From NCBI GenBank assembly GCA_016721425.1, contig JADKID010000005.1, positions 434,001 to 498,000 of the forward strand: a DNA stretch of 64,000 nucleotides, written 5' to 3'. Source of the stretch: Bryobacterales bacterium. GTDB lineage: Bacteria; Acidobacteriota; Terriglobia; Bryobacterales; Bryobacteraceae. The notes under the pieces were generated by a model that saw only the letters and a program-made list of their open reading frames with translations, searched no databases and was not told the DNA's origin. The translations under genes were made by a program, and so were the position numbers. Of this stretch, positions 1-8,947 are shown piece by piece. The first letter of the stretch is position 1. Every line of letters starts with the position of its first letter.

Positions 1-1
1 C

Positions 2-1237
2 GGCTTGTTCGTCCAAGATGTGTGGGAGCCGGAGCGGGCACGCCGGCTCCGTTTCACCGGCGCGCTGCGGCTTGGCGGAGCTTCTTATCAGAGCCGTGCC
101 GCCAACAGTCCGCGGGTGGGCGGGGTTCCGCTCCAGCCCCCACTCTGGCCCGACGATTCGCTGAGCGCCAATGCGCTGACAGGGCGTGCCGGCGCCACCT
201 ATCTGGTGGGCTCCTCGCTCTGGCTGCACGGCCAGTACAGCCGCGGATTCCGGGTTCCCAACATGACCGACCTGGGGACGTTGGGTATCCAAGGCAACGG
301 CAGCTACGAATCCTCCTATGCCAGCGTGGCCGGGCGCGGTGGATTCATTGGCACTCGCGCCGATGACCGCGCCGAATCCACTGGCTTACCCGTGGAGCGG
401 CTGCGGCCGGAGACCAGCGACAACTTCGACGCCGGCGCAACCTGGAAATCCGGTAGGGTCCGGGCGGAGGCTACCGCTTTCTGGATGCGGCTAGGGAACA
501 CGGTAGTTTCGCAATCCTTAATTCTGCCGCAGGGCGCGGTGGGCCAGGCTTTAGGGGATCAGATCATCTCCCGGCAGTTGCCGAGCGGCGTGGTGTTTGT
601 TCCGGCGGCGGTAAACGCAGTGCTGGTGCGGGCCAACTACGGCGGGGCGAGGATGCGGGGCCTGGAGCAATCGCTACGCGTGCGCCTGACCGATTCGTGG
701 TCCGTGCAACAGAACTACACCTGGATTGAGGCGCGAGACAAGTTCACCGGGCTGCCGCCGGATATCGAGCCCGGCATTCCCGGGCCTGGGGGGACGGTCA
801 GCGTGCTGTACTCGCCCGCTTCGCGCCGGTTCTGGGCGGAGGCCTACATGACGGCGGCCGATCGCCAGTCGCGGCTCTCGTCCCTGGCCCTGGCAGACCG
901 GCGAATCGGGGCCGCGCGCTCGCAGGCGAATATCGCCAGTTTTTTCAACAATGGGGCGCGTGTGCGGGGGCTAGTGGCAGGTGGGGTGCTGACAGCGACA
1001 GGCGAGACTTTGGCACAAGTGCAGAAGAGAGTACTGGGCTCGGCCAACTCGGCGCCAATGTTTACGGCAATTCCGGGCTATGCAGTCTTTGGCGTGCGAG
1101 TCGGGTTTCCTGTGGGCTCCAGGTCGGACGTAATGGTGGATCTTACCAATCTCGCGGACAGGAACTATCGCGGGATTGGTTGGGGTGTCGACGGATTGGG
1201 TCGCGGCGTGACGGTGAAGTGGCGCTTCAGGCTGTAG
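2..1237 (+). CDS. TonB-dependent receptor, C-terminal part (5' truncated by window edge)
   Basis: The reading frame is open from the first bases of the window, so the N-terminus and plug domain lie outside. The visible 411 residues look like an outer-membrane beta-barrel: alternating aromatic and polar strands, long glycine- and asparagine-rich loops, and a last strand that ends in an aromatic-Arg-Leu (VKWRFRL). Such receptors import siderophores, vitamins or glycans using TonB energy. The substrate cannot be told from the barrel alone. The 3' end overlaps the convergent DedA gene by 11 bases. Family assignment rests on general barrel features and on FVQDVW-type receptor strand motifs, so the subfamily is uncertain. 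Confidence 0.75.
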   Translation, partial: GLFVQDVWEPERARRLRFTGALRLGGASYQSRAANSPRVGGVPLQPPLWPDDSLSANALTGRAGATYLVGSSLWLHGQYSRGFRVPNMTDLGTLGIQGNGSYESSYASVAGRGGFIGTRADDRAESTGLPVERLRPETSDNFDAGATWKSGRVRAEATAFWMRLGNTVVSQSLILPQGAVGQALGDQIISRQLPSGVVFVPAAVNAVLVRANYGGARMRGLEQSLRVRLTDSWSVQQNYTWIEARDKFTGLPPDIEPGIPGPGGTVSVLYSPASRRFWAEAYMTAADRQSRLSSLALADRRIGAARSQANIASFFNNGARVRGLVAGGVLTATGETLAQVQKRVLGSANSAPMFTAIPGYAVFGVRVGFPVGSRSDVMVDLTNLADRNYRGIGWGVDGLGRGVTVKWRFRL

Positions 1238-1874
1238 GGCGGCGGGACTTCACCACCTGCAGGATCACAGGAATCACGGAGATCAGGATGATGAGGATCA
1301 ACACCTTTTCGAAGTGCGCGCGAATAATCGGGACGCTGCCCAAGGTGTAGCCGAGCAGGGTCATTGACGTCACCCAACCGACGCTGCCGAACACGTTGAA
1401 CGAGAGGAAGCGCGGCAGGCCCATCCCTGCCACTCCGGCCACGAAGGCAGCGAAGGTACGGATGATGGGCAAAAACTGCGCGTAGATGATGGTCTTGCCG
1501 CCGTGCTTCTCGTAAAAGGCCTGAGTCTGTTCCAGATGGTGGCGGCGGAAGATGCGGGAGTTTGGGTTGGCGAAGAGCCGCACACCAATGAAACGGCCCA
1601 GGAAATAGCCGCACGTATTGCCGAGCAGCGCGGCGCAGATGAGCGCCGCGATGATGGTGACGATGTGGAGTTGACCGGCGCCGGCCACAACTCCGACCGT
1701 GAAGAGCAGACTGTCGCCGGGCAGGAAGAAACCGACCAGCAGGCCGGTTTCCGAAAACACGATCGCGAAGAGAAGCAGGTAGCCCCACCAGCCCGTAAAA
1801 ACGGTGGAGAGCAGCTGGATCAGCTGCTCCGGGTTGGTGAGCGAGCGGAGAAAGTCCAAAAGCTGGTGGAGCAT
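1227..1874 (-). CDS. DedA family membrane protein (SNARE-associated / VTT domain)
   Basis: This 215-residue protein has the DedA layout: an N-terminal amphipathic segment, a re-entrant hydrophobic stretch with FSETGLLVGFFLPGDSLL near residues 40-57, a glycine-rich GNTCGYFLGRFIG segment near 90-105, and the ERT-like region QFLPIIRTFAAFVAGVAGM near 135-155. Two further membrane helices follow. DedA proteins are inner-membrane proteins linked to lipid flipping (undecaprenyl phosphate or phosphatidylethanolamine) and membrane homeostasis. It sits 3 bases downstream of the PpiD-like gene on the same strand, so the two are probably co-transcribed as an envelope pair. The specific lipid substrate is unknown. 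Confidence 0.88.
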   Translation of the reverse strand: MLHQLLDFLRSLTNPEQLIQLLSTVFTGWWGYLLLFAIVFSETGLLVGFFLPGDSLLFTVGVVAGAGQLHIVTIIAALICAALLGNTCGYFLGRFIGVRLFANPNSRIFRRHHLEQTQAFYEKHGGKTIIYAQFLPIIRTFAAFVAGVAGMGLPRFLSFNVFGSVGWVTSMTLLGYTLGSVPIIRAHFEKVLILIILISVIPVILQVVKSRRPTA

Positions 1875-1877
1875 GAA

Positions 1878-3815
1878 TTAGCTGCGGTAAGAGGCAACCA
1901 GCTTCTTGACGTTGTCCTCGTAGATCTTCACCTTCTTCTGCTTGATCAGAGACTGGACGACGCCATCGGCGAAGAGCTCGGCGCGTTCGCGCGAGCGGCG
2001 GGATTTGATCTGGAAGAGCATCTCGGCGCGCTGCGTGGCGAGCTGAACGAGATCGGCGGCCTGCTTCTCCACCACCTTGCAGTAGTACGTGCCGTTGGGA
2101 GTGACAACCGGCCCGAAGACGTCGCCGGTGTTCTTGGAGAAGCCCTCCTCGGCCGAGGTGGCGGCACCGAGACCGGTGATGGCGCCCTCGCGGGTGACCA
2201 GGTCGGAAGTCTTCACTTCGGCGCCCATCTGCTTGGCCAAGCCTGCCAGATCACCATTGATGCCCTTCAGCTTGCTGGTGGCCTCGGCGATCTTCTGCTG
2301 GGCCATATCCTGGCCCTTCTTGGTGAGGAGAGCCTCGCGCACCTGCTTCTCTACGTCGGCAAATTCAGCAGGACGGCTCGGGAAGATCTCGGCCACCTGA
2401 GCAACAATGAGCTTGTTCTGGCCGATCTGGATGATGGGAGATACGCCGTTCTTGGGTAATCCGGCGACGCCGTCATTGAACTGCGGACTGATGCCCACTT
2501 CCTGAATCGGATCACCGGGCGCCGCTTTCTCCGCCCGCACGGGCGTGATGCCGTTGGCTAGCGCGATCTTCTCCGCCTCGGCCGTGGATTTCACCAGGGC
2601 GGCGCGGATCTGATCCGCAATGCGCTGCATCTTGTCGAAGACCTGGCCGCGGGAAGTTTCGACGGCAAGCTCGCCGCGAACCTCGGCAAAGGGCTTCAGC
2701 CGGGCCTCTTCCTTGGATTCCACCTTGATGATGTGGAAGCCGTACATTGTCTTCACCAGGTCACTGATCTGACCGGGCTTCACGGTGAAGGCCGCCTTGT
2801 CGAACTCAGGCACGGTCTGGCCGTGCGTCAGGAAGTCCAGGTCGCCGCCCTTGACGGCAGAGCCGGTATCTTCGGAGTTCTTGGTGGCGAGTGCCGCGAA
2901 ATCGGCGCCGCCGCGAGCCTGTTTGAGCAGGTCCTGGGCCTTCTTCTCGATCACGGCGATCTCGGCGGGCGATTTGTCGGTGGTCTTCAGCAGGATGTGG
3001 CGGGCACGGACGCGCTCCGGAGTGCGGAAGCGTTCCTGCTGCTGCGCGTAGACACGCTGGAGATCGGCATCGGAGATCTGAATGGTGGCAGCCACCTTGG
3101 CATCCTCAATCGGGAAGATGAGGTAGCTCCTCTTTTCAGGAACTACGTAGTTCTTTTGGTTCTGAGTGAAATACTCCTGAACCTCGGCCGGCGTGGCCGT
3201 GATCTTGTTCTTGAAGAGATCCTGGCTGATGCCGAAGTAAGCGATCTTGATCTTGTCGTTCTTGCGGCGGTATTCGGCTTCGATCTCGCCCGGCGTGACG
3301 ACGATGCCTTCCACGGCCAGGGCCTCCAGGCGGGAGCGCAGCGAATCGGCGCGAAGCAGAGACTCGAACATCGGAATGCTCATGTTCTGCTGGGCCAGCA
3401 TCTGGGCGTACATCTCCTTGCCTGCAAACTTACCGCCCTCCCAGAGCTGCGGCAGCAGGGATTGAACGATCCTGGCGAGCTGCTCATCGGTAACCTTCAG
3501 GCCCATGCGCTCGGCCTGAAAAGCGATCGACTTGCGGCCGACCAACTGCTGGACGATCATCGGCAGGTAAAACTGCTCCATGCCTTTCGGGATCTGGTTG
3601 CCGCGGAGTTCGCGGGCGAGGAACTGACGGACTTCCGTGGCGGTGATCTTCTCACCACCCACTTCGGCCAGCACCGTGGGATCTTCATTGCTGGAGCCCC
3701 AGCCGCCGCCATAGCCGGGGACCAGGGTAATCACCATTGAAAGGGCGACTAGCCCAAGAAGAGCGCCGAGGAGGTAACGAACAGACTTCTCCCGGCTGCG
3801 GAACAGATCAAACAT
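1878..3815 (-). CDS. PpiD/SurA-like peptidylprolyl isomerase, membrane-anchored
   Basis: The 645-residue protein starts with a short cytoplasmic tail and one transmembrane helix (about residues 14-33), then a SurA-N-like chaperone region. A parvulin PpiC domain follows near residues 265-375, recognisable from RARHILLKT, the GGDLDFLTHGQTVPEFDKAAF segment and YGFHIIKVESKEE. A second parvulin-like region and a C-terminal helical part follow. This is the PpiD layout: a periplasmic folding factor anchored in the inner membrane near the Sec translocon. The stop is 3 bases before dedA. A TATACT element on the reverse strand (3847-3852), about 30 bases upstream of the ATG, may be its -10. Confidence 0.88.
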   Translation of the reverse strand: MFDLFRSREKSVRYLLGALLGLVALSMVITLVPGYGGGWGSSNEDPTVLAEVGGEKITATEVRQFLARELRGNQIPKGMEQFYLPMIVQQLVGRKSIAFQAERMGLKVTDEQLARIVQSLLPQLWEGGKFAGKEMYAQMLAQQNMSIPMFESLLRADSLRSRLEALAVEGIVVTPGEIEAEYRRKNDKIKIAYFGISQDLFKNKITATPAEVQEYFTQNQKNYVVPEKRSYLIFPIEDAKVAATIQISDADLQRVYAQQQERFRTPERVRARHILLKTTDKSPAEIAVIEKKAQDLLKQARGGADFAALATKNSEDTGSAVKGGDLDFLTHGQTVPEFDKAAFTVKPGQISDLVKTMYGFHIIKVESKEEARLKPFAEVRGELAVETSRGQVFDKMQRIADQIRAALVKSTAEAEKIALANGITPVRAEKAAPGDPIQEVGISPQFNDGVAGLPKNGVSPIIQIGQNKLIVAQVAEIFPSRPAEFADVEKQVREALLTKKGQDMAQQKIAEATSKLKGINGDLAGLAKQMGAEVKTSDLVTREGAITGLGAATSAEEGFSKNTGDVFGPVVTPNGTYYCKVVEKQAADLVQLATQRAEMLFQIKSRRSRERAELFADGVVQSLIKQKKVKIYEDNVKKLVASYRS

Positions 3816-3872
3816 GGAAATAGACTCCTACACAAGCGAAACTACTAGTATATCTAATGGTTGGGGCCAGTT

Positions 3873-5282
3873 TCAGGCGCCCAGACCGCACTCGTCGTGA
3901 ACGGCCCGCACAGCCTTGTCCACGCCGTCCTTCCGGACGACGATCGCGATGGTGAGCTCGCTGGAGCCCTGGGCGATGGCGATGATGTTCACTTCCTCGC
4001 GCGAAATGGCCGTAAAGATACGTCCAGCCAGGCCGGCGTGCCCCTTCATGCCCTCGCCGACAATGGCAACCAGGCCAACGTCCAGATCGGCGTCGATGGG
4101 GTGAAGGTAGCCGTGGGCCAGCTCCAGTGAAAAGGCCTCTTCGAGCTTCTCGATGACAGCTGGCAGCTCGGACTGGCGGATGAGAAAGCAGAAATTCTGA
4201 CGGTAGCTGGAACTGGAGAGCACCAGCACCTCGGCGTTGGCCGCGGCGAGGGCCTCCAGCGAGCGCGCCATGATGCGGGTGCCGCTGAGGACTGCGCTGG
4301 CCGGGTCCAGTGTGACCAGCGCGACGTTGGTCATGGAGGTGACCGCGCGCGGGCCGATGGGCCCTTCCTTCGTGATAGGGACGATCTTGGTGCCGGGCTT
4401 GGAGAGGTCGAAACTGTTCTTGCTCCAGACCGGGATCTCCTTCTCCATGAGGGGCACCAGTGTGCGCGGATGCAGCACTTTGGCGCCGTTGTAGGCAAGT
4501 TCTGCCGCCTCGCGGTAGGTGATTTCCTCCAGCAGTCTGACATTGGGGACAATGCGCGGATCGGCGGAGAGAATGCCATCCACATCGCTCCAGATCCACA
4601 GCTCTTCGGCATCGAGCACGGAGGCCAGGATGGAGGCGGAGAAGTCGCTGCCGCCGCGGCCCAGCGTAGTGGGCCGGCCGTCCATGGTGGCGCCGTTGAA
4701 TCCGGTAAGGATCACCAGACGGCCATGGTCCAGCTCCGGCTTGAGCCGGTTGATGGCTTTCTCGCGAGTCTGATCCATCAGCGGGCTGGCATTGCCGAAC
4801 ACCGCGTCCGTCACGATCACTTCGCGGGCGTTGATGGCGACGGCGTCGGAGCCCTGGGACCGCAGATAGGCCGCCATCAGGTTGGAGCTGAGGCGCTCCC
4901 CCACGGCGATGGCCTCGTCCACGGACCGCGGCGGCCGCTCACCCAGCATGAGGATGCCCTGCGCGATACGGACAAACTCGGCCAGGATCGAATTGAGCGT
5001 CTCTTGCGTTTCGGTGCGGGCCGGACCCTCCAGCAGGCCCTCGCAGCACTCCCGATGCTTGGCGGAGAGCTTGGCCAACATCATTTCCACACCGGCGGCA
5101 TCTCCGCCCTCGGCATGACGCAGCGTGTCCAGGAGCATATCTGTGACCTTGGACATGGCGGAAACGATGACGGCTGTGGGACGTTGGCTCTGCGCGCCGG
5201 CGCAGATCTTGGAGGCGCTCCTGATGCGCGCGGCGTCGCCCATGCTGGTGCCGCCAAACTTCATCACAAGAAGGTTCTTCAA
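3873..5282 (-). CDS. lysC: Aspartate kinase
   Basis: This enzyme phosphorylates L-aspartate, the first step toward lysine/diaminopimelate, threonine and methionine. The N-terminal kinase motif KFGGTSMGDAARI is at residues 8-20, followed by the amino-acid-kinase fold with GRGGSDFSA near 230 and the WSDVDGILSADPRIV segment near 248. Two ACT domains occupy the last ~150 residues (VALVTLDPASAV, VGLVAIVGEGMKGHAG), as in monofunctional allosteric enzymes of about 460-470 aa. The start is TTG at 5282, overlapping the stop of cmk as TTGA, so translation is probably coupled. No homoserine dehydrogenase domain is attached. The exact isozyme class is inferred. Confidence 0.93.
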   Translation of the reverse strand: MKNLLVMKFGGTSMGDAARIRSASKICAGAQSQRPTAVIVSAMSKVTDMLLDTLRHAEGGDAAGVEMMLAKLSAKHRECCEGLLEGPARTETQETLNSILAEFVRIAQGILMLGERPPRSVDEAIAVGERLSSNLMAAYLRSQGSDAVAINAREVIVTDAVFGNASPLMDQTREKAINRLKPELDHGRLVILTGFNGATMDGRPTTLGRGGSDFSASILASVLDAEELWIWSDVDGILSADPRIVPNVRLLEEITYREAAELAYNGAKVLHPRTLVPLMEKEIPVWSKNSFDLSKPGTKIVPITKEGPIGPRAVTSMTNVALVTLDPASAVLSGTRIMARSLEALAAANAEVLVLSSSSYRQNFCFLIRQSELPAVIEKLEEAFSLELAHGYLHPIDADLDVGLVAIVGEGMKGHAGLAGRIFTAISREEVNIIAIAQGSSELTIAIVVRKDGVDKAVRAVHDECGLGA

Positions 5283-5965
5283 CTGAGAATTTCCTTTCCG
5301 TTGCTGGTGCGTTCCCGCACGATGCGCAGCATGGCCTCTTCGGTTTGCAGTTCGTCGAGTTCGCTGGAATCGAGCAGGATGGCGTCTGGCGCCTGCCGCA
5401 GGGGCGAATCCGGCCGGGTGGAGTCCCTCAGGTCCCGTTTGACGATATCGGCGCGGACCTCCTCAAAGACGGGGACGCCACCACGCGCTGCCAGGTCCCG
5501 GACACGGCGCCACGCGCGGACATCCACAGTGGCGTCCAGGTAGATTTTGACTGCGGCTTCCGGGAAGACCACGGTGCCGATGTCGCGCCCCTCCATGACG
5601 GCAGAGGTCTCGCGGCCCATCTCCTGTTGCTTGGCCACCAGCGCCCGGCGCACTCCGGGTACGCCGGAGATCACCGACGCGCTCTCCGACATCTCAGGCG
5701 CGCGAATGGCCGCGCTGACGTCTTCTCCGTTGAGAGTCACCAGGCCGTCCTGGCCGAGCGCGATCTCCGCCTCCACCGCCAGCCGTTCCAGGCGGGCGTG
5801 GTCCGTGATGGGCGTTCCGGTCCGCGCCGCCCACAGGGCGACCGCGCGGTACATGGCGCCGGTATCGATATAGAGGCAGCCAAGCCGTTTCGCCAGCCGT
5901 TTGGCAAGAGTGCTCTTGCCGGCGCCGGCCGGTCCGTCGATGGCCACAATGATGCGTTTGTTCAA
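5279..5965 (-). CDS. cmk: (d)CMP kinase (cytidylate kinase)
   Basis: The protein phosphorylates CMP/dCMP with ATP. It shows the P-loop GPAGAGKST at residues 10-18, the DTGAMYRAVAL motif near 35-45, the GRDIGTVVFP motif near 133-142 and a C-terminal DLRDSTRPDSPL segment, all diagnostic of bacterial Cmk. The frame is open far upstream. I place the start at the TTG at 5965 because GGAGGG lies about 5 bases before it and the sequence from there (LNKRIIVAIDGP) matches a normal Cmk N-terminus. The length is 228 aa, typical for the family. It overlaps aspartate kinase by 4 bases and precedes it in an operon. Confidence 0.92.
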   Translation of the reverse strand: MNKRIIVAIDGPAGAGKSTLAKRLAKRLGCLYIDTGAMYRAVALWAARTGTPITDHARLERLAVEAEIALGQDGLVTLNGEDVSAAIRAPEMSESASVISGVPGVRRALVAKQQEMGRETSAVMEGRDIGTVVFPEAAVKIYLDATVDVRAWRRVRDLAARGGVPVFEEVRADIVKRDLRDSTRPDSPLRQAPDAILLDSSELDELQTEEAMLRIVRERTSNGKEILS

Positions 5966-6016
5966 GGTTTCCCTCCAGTTTATCGCGGTACACTGGGCTT
6001 CATGAGGGGAAAAACC

Positions 6017-6385
6017 ATGTTCCAGCGCACTCTGGTGTGCTCTTTTTTCGTAACGGCGTTGCTTCTGGCAGGCAATCCGAAGGTCACCGAGGCTCAGGCC
6101 AAGGTGAAGGCTGGCAAGTTCGAGGAGGCTTTTGCGCTGCTGGATCCGGCGTACAAGGCCAACCCGAAGGACGCCGAACTCAGCAAGGCGCTGGCTGAAA
6201 CCCACTTGAAGTACGGCGATAGCTTCATGTACAACGAGGCGCTTCCGCCGCGGCAGAAGTACCGCCCGGCGCTCAAGCAGTATCGCGAAGTGTTGACGTT
6301 CGACCCCAAGAACAAGGATGCACAAGACAAGATCAAACTGATCGAGGGCATCTATAAGCAGATGGGTATGCCTATCCCGCAGTAA
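6017..6385 (+). CDS. Small secreted TPR-like protein
   Basis: A 122-residue protein with a Sec-type signal peptide (MFQRTLVCSFFVTALLLAG). The mature part reads as two or three helical repeats of tetratricopeptide type (KVKAGKFEEAFALLDPAYKANP, YREVLTFDPKNKDAQDKI). TPRs mediate protein-protein contacts, and the partner is unknown. ATG 6017 is preferred over the in-frame ATG 6002 because AGGGGA lies 7 bases before it and it puts the signal peptide at the very N-terminus. It diverges from cmk with about 50 bases between start codons and precedes the gamma-glutamyltranspeptidase gene by 33 bases. Confidence 0.7.
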   Translation: MFQRTLVCSFFVTALLLAGNPKVTEAQAKVKAGKFEEAFALLDPAYKANPKDAELSKALAETHLKYGDSFMYNEALPPRQKYRPALKQYREVLTFDPKNKDAQDKIKLIEGIYKQMGMPIPQ

Positions 6386-6418
6386 CCGGCGGGGGGCGCG
6401 GTAGTAGAATCATATTTC

Positions 6419-8113
6419 ATGAAGCTATCGCGCCTCCTTGCGGCCTCCGCGCTGCTTTGCCCGTTTTTCGCCATTTCGCTGCCAGCCCGGGAACCGGTGC
6501 GCGCACGCAAGGCGATGGTGGTGGCCCAGGAGCCGATCGCCACCGATGTCGGCGTTGCCGTCCTCAAGGCCGGAGGCAATGCCATTGACGCCACGGTAGC
6601 CGTGGCTTTGGCTTTGGCAGTCACCCATCCCTCTGCCGGCAATCTCGGTGGCGGCGGATTCATTCTGGCCCGCATGGCCGACGGGCGCACTTCCTTCATT
6701 GACTTTCGCGAAATGGCGCCGCGCTCGGCCTCCCGCAATATGTATATCGGCCCGGACGGCAAGGCGACACGGGACAGCATAGTGGGGTGGCGCGCGGCGG
6801 GCGTGCCAGGCACGGTGCGCGGGTTGGAATTCGCGCACAAGAAATTCGGCCGCAAGAGTTGGGCGGAGCTCGTGCAGCCCTCCATCGATCTCGCCGCCAA
6901 GGGCGTGGAGCTATCTTATGCCGAGGCGCGCAGCATGTGCGGCACGCGCAAGCTGCTGGAGCAGTTCCCGGACTCGAAGCGGATCTTCCTGAACGGTGGG
7001 GCGTGTTTTGAAGCCGGAGACCGGCTGGTTCAGCCGGAATTGGCAGAGGTGCTGAAGCGGATTGGGCGCGAGGGCGCCAAGGACTTCTACGAAGGCCAGA
7101 CCGCGCGCATCTTCGCCGAAGAATCGAAGAAGCACGGCGGCGAGATCACGCTGGAGGATCTCAACCGCTACTCCGTCGTGGAGCGCAAGCCGCTGACAGG
7201 CAAGTATCGCGGCTACGACATCATCACGGCGCCCCCGCCGTCATCCGGCGGCGTGGGCATGCTGGAGATGATGGGGATGCTGGAGGGCACGGGCTATGAA
7301 AAGTCCGGCGCCGGCTCCGCCGCCACCACGCACTTCATGGCCGAGGTGATGCGCCGCTACTACGCGGACCGGGCGGAGTTTCTCGGCGATCCGGAGTTCG
7401 TCAAGATGCCGCTAAAGGGCTTGGTGAGCAAGGCCTACACCGAGAAGCTGCGGGCCGGTATTGACCCTCTGAAGGCAACGCCATCGTCGGCGCTGCGCGC
7501 GGGCAAAGCGTTCGATTACGAATCCACGGAAACCACGCATATCGACATCGTGGATGAGCAGGGCAACGCGGTGGCGCTCACCTACACAATCAACGGCAGC
7601 TATGGCAACGGCGTCACCGTGCCGCGCCTTGGCTTCCTGCTGAACAATGAAATGGACGACTTCGCCGCCAAGCCGGGCGAGGCCAATATGTTCGGGCTGG
7701 TGCAGGGCGAGGCCAACGCCATCCAACCGATGAAGCGGCCGCTCTCTTCGATGACGCCCACGATCGTCCTGAAGGACGGCGAACTGCACCTGGTGGTGGG
7801 CGCGCCGGGTGGTTCGCGCATCATCAGCGGCGTCACGCAGGTGGTGCTGTATGTGCTGGATTTCGGCATGAACGTGCAGCAAGCCATTGATCAGCCGCGG
7901 CTCCATCATCAGTGGATGCCGGACAAGCTCTACGTGGAGCGCGGCTTCTCGCCGGATACCAAAGCGTTGCTGGAGCAGCGCGGACACAAGGTGGAGGTGA
8001 CCGGCGGCGTGGCCAGCGTGGAGGCGATCATGGTGGAAAAGACAGCGGATGGCAAGCGCTGGCTGGCCGGCGCGCAGAATGGCCGCAGCGCCAGCAAGGC
8101 CGCCGGCTACTGA
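6419..8113 (+). CDS. ggt: Gamma-glutamyltranspeptidase (periplasmic glutathione hydrolase)
   Basis: The precursor is 564 aa, the usual GGT length, with a Sec signal peptide in the first ~22 residues. GGT cleaves and transfers the gamma-glutamyl group of glutathione in the periplasm. It matures by self-cleavage before a catalytic threonine, here Thr372 of the TTHIDIVD motif, giving a large and a small subunit. Other hallmarks are GGNAIDATVAVALALAV, GNLGGGGFI and GAPGGSRIISGV near the C-terminus, which forms the oxyanion and gamma-glutamyl pocket. The next gene starts 3 bases after the stop, so it heads a dense forward gene run. Confidence 0.95.
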   Translation: MKLSRLLAASALLCPFFAISLPAREPVRARKAMVVAQEPIATDVGVAVLKAGGNAIDATVAVALALAVTHPSAGNLGGGGFILARMADGRTSFIDFREMAPRSASRNMYIGPDGKATRDSIVGWRAAGVPGTVRGLEFAHKKFGRKSWAELVQPSIDLAAKGVELSYAEARSMCGTRKLLEQFPDSKRIFLNGGACFEAGDRLVQPELAEVLKRIGREGAKDFYEGQTARIFAEESKKHGGEITLEDLNRYSVVERKPLTGKYRGYDIITAPPPSSGGVGMLEMMGMLEGTGYEKSGAGSAATTHFMAEVMRRYYADRAEFLGDPEFVKMPLKGLVSKAYTEKLRAGIDPLKATPSSALRAGKAFDYESTETTHIDIVDEQGNAVALTYTINGSYGNGVTVPRLGFLLNNEMDDFAAKPGEANMFGLVQGEANAIQPMKRPLSSMTPTIVLKDGELHLVVGAPGGSRIISGVTQVVLYVLDFGMNVQQAIDQPRLHHQWMPDKLYVERGFSPDTKALLEQRGHKVEVTGGVASVEAIMVEKTADGKRWLAGAQNGRSASKAAGY

Positions 8114-8116
8114 ACT

Positions 8117-8947
8117 ATGGAACACGTATTTTCCACGCATGTGCTGGTGAACCATCGTTTGAACACGGTGTGGCTGGATCGCATCCGCGCCGCGGGCATC
8201 CCCAAGGTGGAGCTCTTCTGCGCGCGGCAGCACTTCGATTACCAGGACAAGTCGCAGGTCAACGAGTTGGGCTATTGGTTTCGCGACGCGGAACTGCGCT
8301 GCCATTCGCTGCACTCGCCGATGTACAACGATGATTGCTGGGGCCGCACCGGGCCGTCGTCGGTGATCACCATCACGGAGACGTCGAAGCCGAAGCGGCT
8401 GGCTGCCGTGGACGAGATCAAAAAGGCGCTGGAAGTGGCAGAAAAGGTGCCATTTCAGTACCTAATTCAGCATTTAGGCGTGTCTGGGGAAGAGTACGAC
8501 GACGCCAAGCTGGAGGCGGCCTTTAGCGCGCTGGAGGAGATTGTGCTGTTCGCCCGGCACCGCGGCGTGGAGGTGCTACTCGAGAACATCCCCAACCGGC
8601 TTTCCAGCGCGGAGCGGCTGATCCACTTCAACGAGCTGACGCACCTCAATCTGAATTTCTGCTTCGATACAGGCCACGCGCACATCATGGAAGGCGTGGA
8701 TGCCGCATTTCACCTGATGCAATCGCGCATCCGCTCCACTCACGTGCACGACAACAACGGGCAGGACGACGTCCACCTGTTTCCGATGCTGGCCGAGGGC
8801 GGCAGCATCGATTGGAAGCGCACGATGGAGCTCTTCCGCGCATGCGGCGCGCAATTTCCGCTGCTGCTGGAATTGAAAGACGCGGCCGCGTTCCCACACC
8901 CCATCGAGGCGGTGAAAGAGATCTTTGACCGATTGGAGAACCTTTGA
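8117..8947 (+). CDS. Sugar phosphate isomerase/epimerase family TIM-barrel protein
   Basis: This 276-residue protein belongs to the xylose-isomerase-like / AP endonuclease 2 TIM barrels. Visible signs are the LLENIPNR strand with a metal-ligand Glu, CFDTGHAHI with Asp and His, THVHDNNGQDDVHLFP with two His, and LLLELKD near the C-terminus with the last Glu ligand. The family isomerises or epimerises sugars, or binds inositol derivatives; the substrate here is unknown. The stop TGA overlaps the ATG of asnS by one base (TGATG), which suggests coupled translation. No signal peptide is seen, so it is probably cytoplasmic. Confidence 0.82.
   Translation: MEHVFSTHVLVNHRLNTVWLDRIRAAGIPKVELFCARQHFDYQDKSQVNELGYWFRDAELRCHSLHSPMYNDDCWGRTGPSSVITITETSKPKRLAAVDEIKKALEVAEKVPFQYLIQHLGVSGEEYDDAKLEAAFSALEEIVLFARHRGVEVLLENIPNRLSSAERLIHFNELTHLNLNFCFDTGHAHIMEGVDAAFHLMQSRIRSTHVHDNNGQDDVHLFPMLAEGGSIDWKRTMELFRACGAQFPLLLELKDAAAFPHPIEAVKEIFDRLENL

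Noticed and set aside
2733..3740. 335-aa forward frame opposite the PpiD-like gene
   Set aside because: It is antisense to a recognised chaperone gene with no start signal or domain.
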